Of a stretch of DNA of 64,000 nucleotides, positions 64,000 through 64,000 are shown piece by piece. The notes below the pieces were generated by a model. It was not told the DNA's origin. It saw only the letters and a list, made by a program, of their open reading frames with translations, and searched no databases. This stretch comes from Phoronis australis (taxonomy: Eukaryota > Phoronida > Phoronidae): assembly GCA_002633005.1 (NCBI GenBank), contig NMRA01000275.1, forward strand, positions 121,282 through 185,281. The letters are read 5' to 3'. Each line of letters begins with the position of its first letter. Within the stretch, counting starts at the first letter, position 1. The position numbers and the translations under genes are program-made.

Positions 64000-64000
64000 C

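Overview
The window is animal (metazoan) nuclear DNA. Short exons with matching GT-AG splice phases are spread over long, AT-rich, repeat-packed introns, and nothing bacterial is visible. The gene content and repeat types (THAP transposons, Penelope-like elements, L1/Tx1-like LINEs, GGCGGAT-ended repeats) fit a marine invertebrate. I lean to a non-vertebrate deuterostome such as a hemichordate, lancelet or echinoderm, but the sequence alone does not settle this.

One host gene on the + strand dominates the window. I traced 25 exons from 9877 to 62354, about 4.07 kb of coding sequence or 1356 codons. They join without a stop codon and with matching splice phases at every junction. The product is a type I membrane receptor: two Ig-like domains, three EGF-like modules, a Thr/Ser-rich linker, four fibronectin III domains, one transmembrane helix, a juxtamembrane segment, a complete first tyrosine-phosphatase domain (D1) and the start of a second (D2). 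The signal-peptide exon and the rest of D2 were not found and probably lie outside the window. The Ig-Ig-EGF-EGF-EGF-FN3 ectodomain resembles Tie/angiopoietin-receptor kinases, but here it sits on a tandem phosphatase. D1 keeps the nucleophilic Cys but has Lys in place of the catalytic Arg, WTD in place of WPD, and lacks the KNRY motif, so it looks like a pseudophosphatase. The exon pair carrying its active-site loop is present twice (54930-55970 and 57319-58358); the first copy breaks off at an N.

Layout: 1-9876 holds no recognised receptor exon, but has a GIY-YIG (Penelope-like) pseudogene, a TTAA-flanked THAP element of Kolobok type with another transposon nested in it, a gag zinc-knuckle remnant and a 54-bp minisatellite. 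9877-12089 encodes the Ig domains. The 16-kb intron 12090-28160 is full of repeats: LINE fragments on both strands, a second Penelope-like relic, tRNA-derived SINE heads, a 420-bp palindrome, a decayed transposon-like protein gene and a second TTAA/THAP element. 28161-36225 encodes the EGF modules and linker, with a third THAP element and a fold-back element between exons. 40951-46321 encodes FN3 domains, 46725-47258 the membrane crossing, 49330-58412 D1, and 60718-62354 the D1-D2 linker and start of D2. The window ends in a second repeat cluster and a long Z-DNA-prone alternating purine-pyrimidine tract.

No RNA gene, CRISPR array, operon or promoter was found. All other open frames I examined read as transposon remnants, minisatellites or chance.
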